From: a virus
Virus record (IMG/VR): IMGVR_UViG_3300050821_009233
Location: 1-38,118 of that record
DNA: 38,118 nt
Direction: 5' to 3' (one strand)
Position numbers and translations under genes: made by a program. Shown here one piece after another: positions 21,816 to 28,309 of this stretch; position 1 is the first letter of the stretch; the number at the start of each line of letters is the position of its first letter. The notes beneath the pieces were generated by a model. That model made no database searches, was not told where the DNA came from, and saw nothing but the letters and a program-made list of their open reading frames with translations.

Positions 21816-22145
21816 TCACAACTGCTTCTTCGCCCAGCACGGCCCGCAAATGCCGTCCTCGCCGGCGGGGTTAGCGCAGCCGGGCGTGGTGCATTTTGGT
21901 TTGGCGGGCTGGCCGGGTTGATCATCGTAGGATTGCAAATCGACTGAGGCGCGCATACTCGAATCGACAGGAACCGGAATTAACTCGCCCGTACATTGGC
22001 CGCGCAGGAAGCGGCGCTCTGTCTCCACGCCCACGGTGAATTGGCCGAGATCGCGGTCGCGCTTGTTGCTCTCAACGGCGATTCGCTGGCATTCCTTGAT
22101 CTGGGCGTCCAGCGCCTCGCTTGCCGTCGCCCCTGTCTGGATCAT
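21816..22145 (-). CDS. Hypothetical protein with C-terminal four-Cys zinc finger
   Basis: A 109-residue product from ATG 22143-22145, which overlaps the upstream stop as ATGA. The longer frame from GTG 22202 overlaps the neighbouring gene by 61 nt and is less likely. Helical residues (TASEALDAQIKECQRIAVES) occupy the N-terminal half. The C-terminus has CTTPGC and CGPCW (about 85-105), a short zinc-finger motif often found at the end of small phage and transposon proteins. Function is unknown; nucleic-acid binding is possible. Confidence 0.6.
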   Translation of the reverse strand: MIQTGATASEALDAQIKECQRIAVESNKRDRDLGQFTVGVETERRFLRGQCTGELIPVPVDSSMRASVDLQSYDDQPGQPAKPKCTTPGCANPAGEDGICGPCWAKKQL

Positions 22146-22873
22146 GGCCTGCGCCTTGTTGCCCGGCCACTCGGCTTCAATCCCTTGCACAATCGTTTGC
22201 ACAAATCAGCGGCAAAGCGTTGGATGACCGAGTGCAGCCCGTTTATCGCGCTTCTCACCGTTGCTTGCAACGCTTCTTTGCCCGGCCCCTCACGCCGGCA
22301 AAGTTCGGCCGTTTTCTCCCCCGCATGGTATTCGAGCGCCTGGGCAACTCTGCCAAAGGAAGTGTGCGCGCATTCCCGGTTGTCCATGCGCGGCAAGCTT
22401 TGCCGCTCTAAGATTTCCTGCGCCTGGCGCAAGGCCATCTCCAGCACAGCGGGCTTGAGCATCGCTACCAGCTCGTCATGCGACCATTTCACTTCGATCA
22501 TGGAGGGTGCTCCTTCCATTGGATAAACACCGCCACAACCGGTGCAGCGGATTATCTCGGCGCCGACGTCGATTTCCCATTCCTCATGCAGGCATGGCCG
22601 AGTTTCGATGGTAATAACTTTGCCACAGGCGTAGCACTTCGCGTCAATCAGTCTGCGTTCGGCGCAAGGCACAAAAGCGATCCGCACATAGTTGCCGCAG
22701 TAGCAGAGTTTCTCGACTTCCTTGAAGGGCGGCCCGTCGATTTGCGATTCTGGAGACCAATAGTCATAGGAGGGATCGATGTAGCTGTTAAACCCTGCCG
22801 ACACAAATCCCGTACCCCAATCCTGGTCGCCAATCCGAAGCCTTACGCCTTTACCAACGAATTGCGGCATCAC
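22142..22873 (-). CDS. Cys-rich hypothetical protein with possible zinc sites
   Basis: A 243-residue protein. The first part (about 1-55) is aromatic-rich (YDYWSPESQID). A middle region holds CYCGN, CYACG and CTGCG (about 57-116), suggesting one or two zinc sites. The C-terminal half is helical and basic (VLEMALRQAQEILERQ and CKRLCKGLKPSGRATRRRP). Both ends show ATGA overlaps with neighbours. Its function is unknown; the arrangement of metal site plus basic helices suits a nucleic-acid-binding protein, which is inference. Confidence 0.6.
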   Translation of the reverse strand: MMPQFVGKGVRLRIGDQDWGTGFVSAGFNSYIDPSYDYWSPESQIDGPPFKEVEKLCYCGNYVRIAFVPCAERRLIDAKCYACGKVITIETRPCLHEEWEIDVGAEIIRCTGCGGVYPMEGAPSMIEVKWSHDELVAMLKPAVLEMALRQAQEILERQSLPRMDNRECAHTSFGRVAQALEYHAGEKTAELCRREGPGKEALQATVRSAINGLHSVIQRFAADLCKRLCKGLKPSGRATRRRP

Positions 22874-23064
22874 TCCACCACAAACTCCAGCCCATCGAAC
22901 TCCAAAAGCCGCCCGTCCTTGAGCATCACCGTGTAGAGCGGCCGCGGCGGTCTGCTGTCCTCAAGGTACACGTTCACGATGATCCCGGCCCGCCCGTCGT
23001 CCGGCCCCTGCTGGCGGACGCGGACCTTTTTCTTCAAGAGCTTGGTGTAGAGGCGGGCTTTCAT
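22870..23064 (-). CDS. Small basic hypothetical protein
   Basis: A 64-residue protein, basic at the N-terminus (MKARLYTKLLKKKVRVR) with a beta-like C-terminus (YTVMLKDGRLLEFDGLEFVV). The size and strand pattern resemble small SH3-like or S1-like modules, but I cannot assign it. It starts by overlapping the GroES stop and ends by overlapping the 243-residue gene as ATGA, both 4 nt. Confidence 0.6.
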   Translation of the reverse strand: MKARLYTKLLKKKVRVRQQGPDDGRAGIIVNVYLEDSRPPRPLYTVMLKDGRLLEFDGLEFVVE

Positions 23065-23381
23065 TCTTTGACCACAACGGCGAGAATGTCATCCTCGCGC
23101 ATAACAAGGATATCCTCCTCCTCCTTGGAGTTGCGGTCCCCCACCTCGCTGCCGGCGTAGTTGCTCCAACAAACCTTTTGGCCCTCCTTCAGCTCCATCG
23201 GCCCGCGCTTGCCATCGTCCAGCAGCTTGCCCGGCCCGACCGCGAGCACAAAGCCCTTCCTCATCTTGCCCTGCGCGCTCTCGGGGATATGGATGTTGCC
23301 GATCTTGTCCGGCGCCTTCTCGCGGCGGATCACAACCTTGTCGCCGAGGGGGCGGTAAACGGGTTCAGACGCTTTCGCCAT
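23061..23381 (-). CDS. groES: Phage GroES-type co-chaperonin (Cpn10)
   Basis: A 106-residue protein with the complete co-chaperonin fold. It opens with YRPLGDKVVIRREKAPDK (about 9-26), matching the usual IRPLxDRVVVK start. A mobile loop follows at about 21-41, with a GNIHIPESAQ core in place of GroES GGIVLxxxA. Then come GFVLAVGPG (43-51), VCWSNYAGSEV (70-80) and a C-terminal MREDDILAVV (94-103). It would cap a GroEL ring, host or phage, and assist folding of capsid proteins, as T4 gp31 does. Its neighbour upstream in transcription is a small Cys-rich gene and downstream a small basic gene. It is not next to any visible GroEL gene. Confidence 0.9.
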   Translation of the reverse strand: MAKASEPVYRPLGDKVVIRREKAPDKIGNIHIPESAQGKMRKGFVLAVGPGKLLDDGKRGPMELKEGQKVCWSNYAGSEVGDRNSKEEEDILVMREDDILAVVVKE

Positions 23382-23664
23382 GAATGACCTCCTGAAGGGG
23401 TAAGCCTTTGACCGCGCGCTGCAGTTGTTCCTTGGTCAGCCCAACGTACAGGTGGTGCGAATCCTTGCACACCTGGCAAGTCATAGGGCAGCGGATTCGA
23501 AAGCCAGGGCCTGTCGGCATCGAAAACGGCGGCGCATAATTGGCGCATCTTTGGATCGCAAGCTTGCCCCCGATGTCTTGCTTGTCGCCGCTCTTACGTT
23601 TGCCGCAAGCGCACCTGTTCAGGAGCCCGCTATATGCCAGGAGAAACCGCAGCAAATTCTTCAT
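23365..23664 (-). CDS. Hypothetical protein with N-terminal hydrophobic stretch and Cys pairs
   Basis: A 99-residue protein. Residues 1-15 (MKNLLRFLLAYSGLL) are hydrophobic and precede NRCACGKRK, a possible short anchor or lipoprotein-like junction. The centre contains CPMTCQVC (about 59-66), a ribbon-like Cys cluster. The C-terminal helix is GLTKEQLQRAVKGLPLQEVI. It overlaps the GroES start by 17 nt and the previous gene's stop by 4 nt. No family was recognised. Confidence 0.55.
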   Translation of the reverse strand: MKNLLRFLLAYSGLLNRCACGKRKSGDKQDIGGKLAIQRCANYAPPFSMPTGPGFRIRCPMTCQVCKDSHHLYVGLTKEQLQRAVKGLPLQEVIHGESV

Positions 23665-23849
23665 GCCAAAGTGACCGAGTACAAGGGCACAATGTGAAGG
23701 CGATTCTCAATCTGAACCGCGACGCAATGGTTCTCCAGCATGGCGCGAACAGTCCCTGTTTTCCCGCCTGGCCAGGCCCATGCGACACTCCACCAATCGG
23801 GCTGCCTGTCGTCCACGGTCACAGTAACGCCGATAAGATCGTTCATCAT
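23661..23849 (-). CDS. Small beta-rich hypothetical protein, predicted leaderless
   Basis: A 62- or 63-residue product starting at ATG 23847-23849 (or the second ATG at 23844-23846), containing IGVTVTVDDRQPDWW and HIVPLYSVTLA. The longer open frame upstream of this point is basic, Arg/Gly-rich and a shadow of neighbouring sequence. A TATAGT box ends 6 nt before the ATG. It is the first gene after the 95-nt spacer downstream of the MuF gene. Beta-rich with several Trp residues. Function is unknown. Confidence 0.55.
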   Translation of the reverse strand: MMNDLIGVTVTVDDRQPDWWSVAWAWPGGKTGTVRAMLENHCVAVQIENRLHIVPLYSVTLA

Positions 23850-23855
23850 GCCCCG

Positions 23856-23861
23856 ACTATA
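23856..23861 (-). promoter_or_regulatory. -10 box TATAGT, predicted leaderless start on the minus strand
   Basis: TATAGT on the minus strand ends 6 nt before the ATG at 23849, inside the 23850-23944 spacer. It would drive a second transcript carrying the small genes, GroES and perhaps the protease and capsid genes. No clear -35 was found. Confidence 0.4.
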
Positions 23862-23944
23862 ACACACAACCCAGAGGCACCACCTAGCCCGATTGCATGG
23901 CCCCGGCCCGCACCACTCGGCCGACCTCGTCATTCCCGGCAAAC

Positions 23945-25621
23945 TCAACGCGGCTTTTGCTCTAGCCTGTCCCATACCGCTTCGGCCGCGGCCAGGTCCA
24001 GGGCGTCGGGGTACAGCTCCTCCGCGACGGCCGGCGGCCGCTTCAGGGCCTTGGCTGTTTGTGGTGGCTTCTCGGGGGCTAATTGGCTGCGCAGTAAGCG
24101 CTCGCGTCGATAGGCATCGAACATCTTGACGTTCTCGCTTTCTGGCGACAGATCGAATTCTAGCTTGATAGTGTCGCCGACTTCCTCCCACATGCGGCGG
24201 CCGCCGGGCATGAGGAATACCTCCCGGATCGTCCTGGCCTTGCGGTAGGGCTCAGGCAACAAGCGCTTGTGCTTGCGCAGGAGCGGCCCATCAAAACCAA
24301 AAAGCGGCCAGGTGTAATAACCGTTCAAGGCATCGTCCGGATCATCAGCGTCCACGCGGCCCGCTTCCGTTTCGATGGCCACAAAGCCGAGGCGCTGGGC
24401 GGTCTCTAACTGCCGCCCAAAGATGCGCATGCCCACCCCGCCGCGGCGGAACTTGTTCTTGAGGAAGGAACCGGCGTTATGAATCACGCGGTTGCCGTCG
24501 TCATCAAGGTAAAGTTCGCGGTTGGAAGTGTAGCCGGCGTGCGGACCTTTTTCGTCTGTGTAGGGTAGGCCCTCGGTGTAGACGTAGACCAGGTCGTCGC
24601 CGAAGGTCACGCGCACGTCGTAACCATCCTGCGCGCCTACCAGGGAGGCGATGTCCTGAACTTGGATGCCCGGCCCCAGGAGCTGCTCGATCTTTGTATT
24701 GGCCTGGGCCGTGCTGAATGCTCCATGTGTGACCATGGCGTTGCTAGGGCCAAACGGTTCCAGCGGCGACACCTCGGGCTCGATGCGCGAGAACGCTTCG
24801 GCGAGGCCCTCAGCGTCATCTAAGGCGATGCCGGCAGCCGGGTCTTCATCGGAGATGATCTCTTCCTGGCTGCACTGGCAATTCGGATGTAAGGGCGGAT
24901 GGGGCACGCTTTCATAGGCGGGATTCTTGCTCTGCCCCTCGGCATAGTTTTCGTCGATGCCGATTACTTTGCCGTTCAGGTCCGCGCACCGGTCGCACGC
25001 ATCGGCCGAGGCCAGCCATTTGAACCCCTCGACAACTCCCGAGGCCTTGGCCGCGATCCGCTCGGCCGAGTGAATGGCGCGGGAGGTCTCTGTAACCGCA
25101 ATGCGCCCGGCTCTGTATTCCTCCGCCCCGTCGAAAATCTCATTGACCCGCTTGCGCATCTCCGCGCGCGGGTCGCCGGCCACGACGCCGTTGAGCACGT
25201 CCTCCCGGAGCTGGGCCAGGGCGTCGTTTAAGTCTTTGCTGGTGGTGGCGTTGGTTTCGGCGCAGAAGTTGAGCGCTAGCTGTTCTGCGGCCCGGGAGAT
25301 TTGCGGGTTGATGACCTGGAAGACTTGATTCGATGCGCCCACGCGCGGGTGCACCTGGCCGATGCGCTTGAGCGCCTTGTCCGCCGACTCTTCAAAGTAC
25401 AGCTCGATCAACGGCTGGACTTCATGCGCCACGGCAGGAGTGCCGCCGGCGAAGTCTTCGATGTTGACGAAGTGAGGCGGCAGCTTGGCCGGCTTGTCAC
25501 TGAGCGGCTGGGACAGGGGCGGGCGTTTCGCGGTCAGCTCCTCGAGGAGCTTCGTTTGGTTGTCCAGCCAGTGGAGTATCTCCTGGCGCTGCTTGCGGAA
25601 AAACTTCTCTAAAACGGTGCG
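23945..25621 (-). CDS. MuF-type minor head protein with C-terminal GNAT-like domain (5' part in another frame)
   Basis: This frame has no usable start nearby; the coding signal begins about 25621 with TVLEKFFRKQRQEIL. The open frame reaches back to 25849, but its first ~76 residues look like a shadow. Numbered from 25849 (so minus 76 for the mapped part), the MuF/SPP1 gp7 core runs to about residue 330, with VTETSRAIH (252-260), CDRC (285-288) and PPLHPNCQC (318-326). A second domain at about 430-560 contains RRGGVGMRIFGRQLETAQRL, similar to the acetyl-CoA loop and helix of GNAT enzymes, and GYYTWPLFGFDG. MuF proteins act in head assembly and DNA ejection, and MuF fusions to toxin domains are known. 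The 5' end is in the neighbouring frame at 25497-25880. Confidence 0.75.
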   Translation of the reverse strand, partial: RTVLEKFFRKQRQEILHWLDNQTKLLEELTAKRPPLSQPLSDKPAKLPPHFVNIEDFAGGTPAVAHEVQPLIELYFEESADKALKRIGQVHPRVGASNQVFQVINPQISRAAEQLALNFCAETNATTSKDLNDALAQLREDVLNGVVAGDPRAEMRKRVNEIFDGAEEYRAGRIAVTETSRAIHSAERIAAKASGVVEGFKWLASADACDRCADLNGKVIGIDENYAEGQSKNPAYESVPHPPLHPNCQCSQEEIISDEDPAAGIALDDAEGLAEAFSRIEPEVSPLEPFGPSNAMVTHGAFSTAQANTKIEQLLGPGIQVQDIASLVGAQDGYDVRVTFGDDLVYVYTEGLPYTDEKGPHAGYTSNRELYLDDDGNRVIHNAGSFLKNKFRRGGVGMRIFGRQLETAQRLGFVAIETEAGRVDADDPDDALNGYYTWPLFGFDGPLLRKHKRLLPEPYRKARTIREVFLMPGGRRMWEEVGDTIKLEFDLSPESENVKMFDAYRRERLLRSQLAPEKPPQTAKALKRPPAVAEELYPDALDLAAAEAVWDRLEQKPR

Positions 25622-25880
25622 TAACGGTTTCCCAGTCGGAAGTTTCCGGGTGTGTCCAGGGGTCGCTTTGCGGAAAGGAATTGCCCGGCGGGCTAGCCTC
25701 CTTTCGACCGCATTCGCAGGTGAAAGGCGCGGCGCAGGTGCAACAGATGAGCTTCCCTTGCACGGCCGTCCGGACCGCCTCGTTAGGCTTGGCGAGGATT
25801 CCGGGACAATCGGCGTACAGCAAGGCAGGGTGCTTGCGCACGGCAGCAAGGCGGGCGGCTTCGGAGACGAAGTAGCTCAT
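25497..25880 (-). CDS. Probable N-terminal part of the MuF-type minor head protein, out of frame
   Basis: A 127-codon frame starting at ATG 25878-25880, coupled to the RNA ligase stop as ATGA. Residues about 1-85 (MSYFVSEAARLAAVRKHP onward, with LICCTC and CECGRKE near residues 44-59) look like real protein, possibly a small zinc site. From about residue 90 the sequence becomes a shadow of the frame that encodes the MuF core. The most economical reading is one gene whose two halves are offset by one base. The switch is probably near 25611-25614, where a run of four A (four T on the coding strand) could carry an extra base. A programmed +1 or -2 shift is also possible. Confidence 0.6.
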   Translation of the reverse strand: MSYFVSEAARLAAVRKHPALLYADCPGILAKPNEAVRTAVQGKLICCTCAAPFTCECGRKEASPPGNSFPQSDPWTHPETSDWETVTHRFREVFPQAAPGDTPLAGQPNEAPRGADRETPAPVPAAQ

Positions 25881-26452
25881 GGGGCGGCGGGCTTGAGTTT
25901 GAGACCGAAATCTTTTTTCTTGATCTTCACCATGCGGCCATCTGGGTGATGCCAGACGATGCCCTCGATGTCGAGCGGCGCCAGATAGGCTTTGATTTCG
26001 TCGAACGTGCGAGGGCAGTCCAGGAGGCGAATGCAGCCGTGGCCGATCAGATGATGGCCGCCGAATCCTTCAGGGTTGCCGTTCACTTTCGGGCCGCACA
26101 ATTCATACGTGCCATCGGCAAGCGGCTGGCCGCCCGTGTTATCGAGATCCTCCCACGCGGCGCGGTGCCAGCGATCATCGGCGCTTTGTCCGACAGCAAC
26201 CCAACCTTGAATTTTCCCCGTGACAGGGTCGCCAGCTACCGCCTCGAAATGCTCCGGAGACTTTCCGCCCGGCTTGATCTCATAACGGCGGAAAAGCATG
26301 CCGTCGCGCACCAGACAGCAGGAACCGTCCACCTTTTGCGTGGCAACGCCTTCGCCGGCTAGCACCCATTCCGCGCCCGGCACTACTTCATTGCGCACCA
26401 GATGGTCGCCGTCGTAGTTGCGCTGGAAGAGGGAGATGATCTTCTGCATCAA
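25877..26452 (-). CDS. RNA ligase family protein (nucleotidyltransferase fold, DUF5565-like)
   Basis: A 191-residue protein with the ligase nucleotidyltransferase motifs. Motif I KVDG is at 40-43 (nucleophile Lys40) within VATQKVDGSCCLV. A GTYELCGPKVNGNPEG block lies at 114-129, motif IV EGIV at 163-166, and motif V KIKKKDFG at 176-183. Size and spacing match a family of short RNA-ligase-1-like proteins (DUF5565, as I recall it). Such enzymes join RNA ends after adenylylation of the Lys; in phage T4 RNA ligases repair nicked tRNA. It lies in the accessory block, one gene from the alarmone-hydrolase-like gene and near a tRNA-like gene. The OB fold of larger ligases is absent. Confidence 0.8.
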   Translation of the reverse strand: MMQKIISLFQRNYDGDHLVRNEVVPGAEWVLAGEGVATQKVDGSCCLVRDGMLFRRYEIKPGGKSPEHFEAVAGDPVTGKIQGWVAVGQSADDRWHRAAWEDLDNTGGQPLADGTYELCGPKVNGNPEGFGGHHLIGHGCIRLLDCPRTFDEIKAYLAPLDIEGIVWHHPDGRMVKIKKKDFGLKLKPAAP

Positions 26453-26461
26453 AGTAGCTCA

Positions 26462-26905
26462 TTACACAGAGAGAATGTGAGCGGCCAGCATCCATTTATC
26501 GCGGACGCTGTTTTTGTTTTTCATGTCCTTGGAGTCGTTCAGGTTGCACTCGATGTCCGCCAGTTTGATGCGACGAACCATCTCGTGTTTGCGCAGCTCC
26601 AGAATGTATGCCAGGTAGGTCTGCTCTTCGCGATGGGTCAATAACTCTACAGCGCAGACCGTTTCGTAAGGCATTCCCGCGTCAAGGAGGTAGCCAAGCG
26701 TAAGGGGCGTGTCTTCCACGACGTCATGCAGCCAGGCGATAGCTTCGTATTGCCATCCATACCCGGCAACGGTTTTGGCCACCGCTTCGGGATGAATGAT
26801 GTACGGTTCGCCGCCCCAACGCTTTTGCCCTTCGTGCGCATTGGTCGCGATGGTCTTGGCGAGCTCAACGCAGGGATAGCCAACAGTGCGCATGTACTGT
26901 ATCAC
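26462..26905 (-). CDS. HD-domain alarmone hydrolase (SpoT/MESH1-like)
   Basis: A 147-residue single-domain protein with the HD signature of (p)ppGpp hydrolases. HEGQKRWGGEPYIIHP (24-39) gives His24 and His38. WLHDVVEDTP (58-67) has the HD pair His60/Asp61 and the ED pair Glu64/Asp65. The KLADIECNL stretch is at 114-122. It is close in length to MESH1-type small hydrolases (about 180 residues). It would split ppGpp to GDP/GTP and pyrophosphate with Mn2+, lowering a host stringent response. No synthetase domain is present, so it is a degrader only. The start is ATG 26903-26905, overlapping the upstream stop. All HD residues are intact, supporting function. Confidence 0.8.
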   Translation of the reverse strand: MIQYMRTVGYPCVELAKTIATNAHEGQKRWGGEPYIIHPEAVAKTVAGYGWQYEAIAWLHDVVEDTPLTLGYLLDAGMPYETVCAVELLTHREEQTYLAYILELRKHEMVRRIKLADIECNLNDSKDMKNKNSVRDKWMLAAHILSV

Positions 26906-27234
26906 GCTGCCTCTTTGAGAAGTTTCACCAGACGTTCGACCAGGGGTTTAAGCGGGCCGCGCTCATTGAAGGTCAGCACCTGAAGCAAGCTTGCAATTGC
27001 CTCGCGCTCAGTGTCGAAGACGCGGCCAATCGAGATGGTGAGCTGCTGGCAACTCGCCGTGTCTTCCGGCTGGATTATGGCCTCGACACAGGTCAGCGGC
27101 AGAAACAGCCAGCAGTCGTTCCGCTCGAAATTGACGCGTTCAGGCCATTTGAATCGAACGAAGTGGCCGGACACCAACTCGCATCGATCCGTGATAGCCC
27201 AGAGCGTTTGGCCGAACCGCGCCTTCTCGATCAT
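26902..27234 (-). CDS. Hypothetical protein in the accessory block
   Basis: A 110-residue protein with a mixed fold and no recognised motif: LWAITDRCELVSGHFVRFK near the start, CWLFLPLTCVEAII in the middle and a helical Leu-rich C-terminus (LKPLVERLVKLLKEA). It abuts the upstream stop (TGA then ATG) and overlaps the alarmone hydrolase by ATGA. It may be its partner, but only because they are coupled; no interaction is evident from sequence. Confidence 0.6.
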   Translation of the reverse strand: MIEKARFGQTLWAITDRCELVSGHFVRFKWPERVNFERNDCWLFLPLTCVEAIIQPEDTASCQQLTISIGRVFDTEREAIASLLQVLTFNERGPLKPLVERLVKLLKEAA

Positions 27235-27705
27235 TCACGCTGCCTCTTTGAAATCCACCAGCTCCACGGTCCCCACAACGGAGGTCGGGCCTTCCTTGGG
27301 GACCGGGTCGCCGTCGGCTGTTTTTTGTTTGATGAACTTGTCGAGCGCGGCGCGGATGTGCGCCGTGTAATCCTCGGGCACGTGCGCGTGTCCGTCTTCG
27401 GCGTCATGCAAGGCCTCCTGGAGGAGAATCGCCGCCGTCTCACAGTCCAGGTGCGTGGGCCATGTGCGGTGAAACATCAGATAGGCAATCACCAGCGCCC
27501 AGTCCGGATGGTAAGGCTTGTGCGTTTCCCCGGACTCCCCCTTCTTGAGGATGCAGTTGAAGTCCAGGATAGCGCGCCCCTGCAGGGCATGCTCGCCCGG
27601 CTTCTTGAACTTCGCGGCCGCGCCTTCCACGGCCTTGCTCTTCAAGAGGGCCTTGGCGACCAGGGGCCACTGTTTCCATAGAGAGGCGGTTGCTGCTTTG
27701 CTCAT
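27235..27705 (-). CDS. Hypothetical protein in the accessory block
   Basis: A 156-residue, largely helical soluble protein with basic N-terminal half (AKALLKSKAVEGAAAKFKK) and several aromatic/His segments (THKPYHPDWALVIAYLMFHR). It overlaps the upstream gene by 4 nt. There is no catalytic or metal motif. It is real by operon fit and composition. No family was recognised. Confidence 0.6.
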   Translation of the reverse strand: MSKAATASLWKQWPLVAKALLKSKAVEGAAAKFKKPGEHALQGRAILDFNCILKKGESGETHKPYHPDWALVIAYLMFHRTWPTHLDCETAAILLQEALHDAEDGHAHVPEDYTAHIRAALDKFIKQKTADGDPVPKEGPTSVVGTVELVDFKEAA

Positions 27706-27926
27706 GATGTCTTTTCAGGGAAGAGAATCTTTTCCATCTCGCTTTGCAGGCGCGTCCCATGCACGCGATGCGACCAGGTCGGCTCCTTGCCCTTGGGACG
27801 CCGCTCGATCTTGCAGCCGGCCTTGCGGAGCTTCTGGTCGCGTGGCTTCAAGTCGCGCCGCTCCGCCCACGTGCTAGGGCCGTCATCTTCGACGTGCTTC
27901 AGGTGTTCGGGGACTTCGAGGCTCAT
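27702..27926 (-). CDS. Small basic hypothetical protein starting 2 nt after a tRNA-like gene
   Basis: A 74-residue product from ATG 27924-27926, preferred over the start at 27959 because that would place the N-terminus inside the tRNA. It is highly charged and basic (WAERRDLKPRDQKLRKAG, KIERRPKGKEPTW). The only Shine-Dalgarno-like bases ahead of the ATG are GGAG within the tRNA 3' acceptor strand. If the tRNA is cut out, the mRNA would start two bases before the ATG. Possibly a nucleic-acid-binding protein by charge; no family was recognised. Confidence 0.6.
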   Translation of the reverse strand: MSLEVPEHLKHVEDDGPSTWAERRDLKPRDQKLRKAGCKIERRPKGKEPTWSHRVHGTRLQSEMEKILFPEKTS

Positions 27927-27928
27927 AA

Positions 27929-28016
27929 TCTCCGCGGGGGGAATCGAACCCCCACCCACCAGCGCTACCGTGGGAAGGGATGTACGCCCTTACGTGTGCC
28001 GTTTCGCTACACGGAG
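27929..28016 (-). tRNA. Class II tRNA-like gene with long variable arm and non-canonical anticodon loop
   Basis: On the minus strand a 7-bp acceptor (CTCCGTG with CGCGGAG, one G-U pair) is followed by discriminator A. The D-arm is reduced but carries GG. The anticodon arm AAGGG-CGTACAT-CCCTT has a normal 7-nt loop, with G instead of U at position 33. A long variable arm follows (CCCAC/GTGGG, 5 bp), then a T-arm GGGGG-TTCGATT-CCCCC. Long variable arms occur in tRNA-Leu, -Ser and bacterial -Tyr. Read normally the anticodon is TAC (Val); shifted by one it is GTA (Tyr). CCA is not encoded. It fits exactly between two late ORFs with 2 nt on each side. It is a degenerate or specialised tRNA. Confidence 0.7.
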
Positions 28017-28018
28017 CT

Positions 28019-28309
28019 TCAGGCTGCCTTGGCCAGCGCGATCGGCCCGCTGTACTCTTCCTCGGCGGGCGGCTGCGCGGCTTGCTCCTGGGCAGGTTGA
28101 TCGTCGCCTTCCGCTTCCTTGCTAAACGCGCAAAGGGCCACCGGGATCGCCGGCCCGGCCGCCATCAGCCTGCCCTTGCCGTCGAGACCTTGGCCTTGGG
28201 CCTGGCCGGCGAGCATGCCACGCAAGAGCCAACCATCCTGCCCCCTGGTCTTCAGTCTCTTTTCGAGATCGCCCAGGGGGACGGGCTCCACTTGATAGTC
28301 GTACTTCAT
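28019..28309 (-). CDS. Small protein with DUF4177-like N-terminus
   Basis: A 96-residue protein. The N-terminus MKYDYQVEPVPLGDLEKRLK, then GQDGWLLRGML, resembles DUF4177 (kYeYkVvxl....le..Ln..g.xGWelv), small proteins of unknown role in phages and bacteria. The C-terminal half is low complexity and acidic. The stop comes 2 nt before the tRNA-like gene. The short DUF4177 core is the only clue. Confidence 0.6.
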   Translation of the reverse strand: MKYDYQVEPVPLGDLEKRLKTRGQDGWLLRGMLAGQAQGQGLDGKGRLMAAGPAIPVALCAFSKEAEGDDQPAQEQAAQPPAEEEYSGPIALAKAA

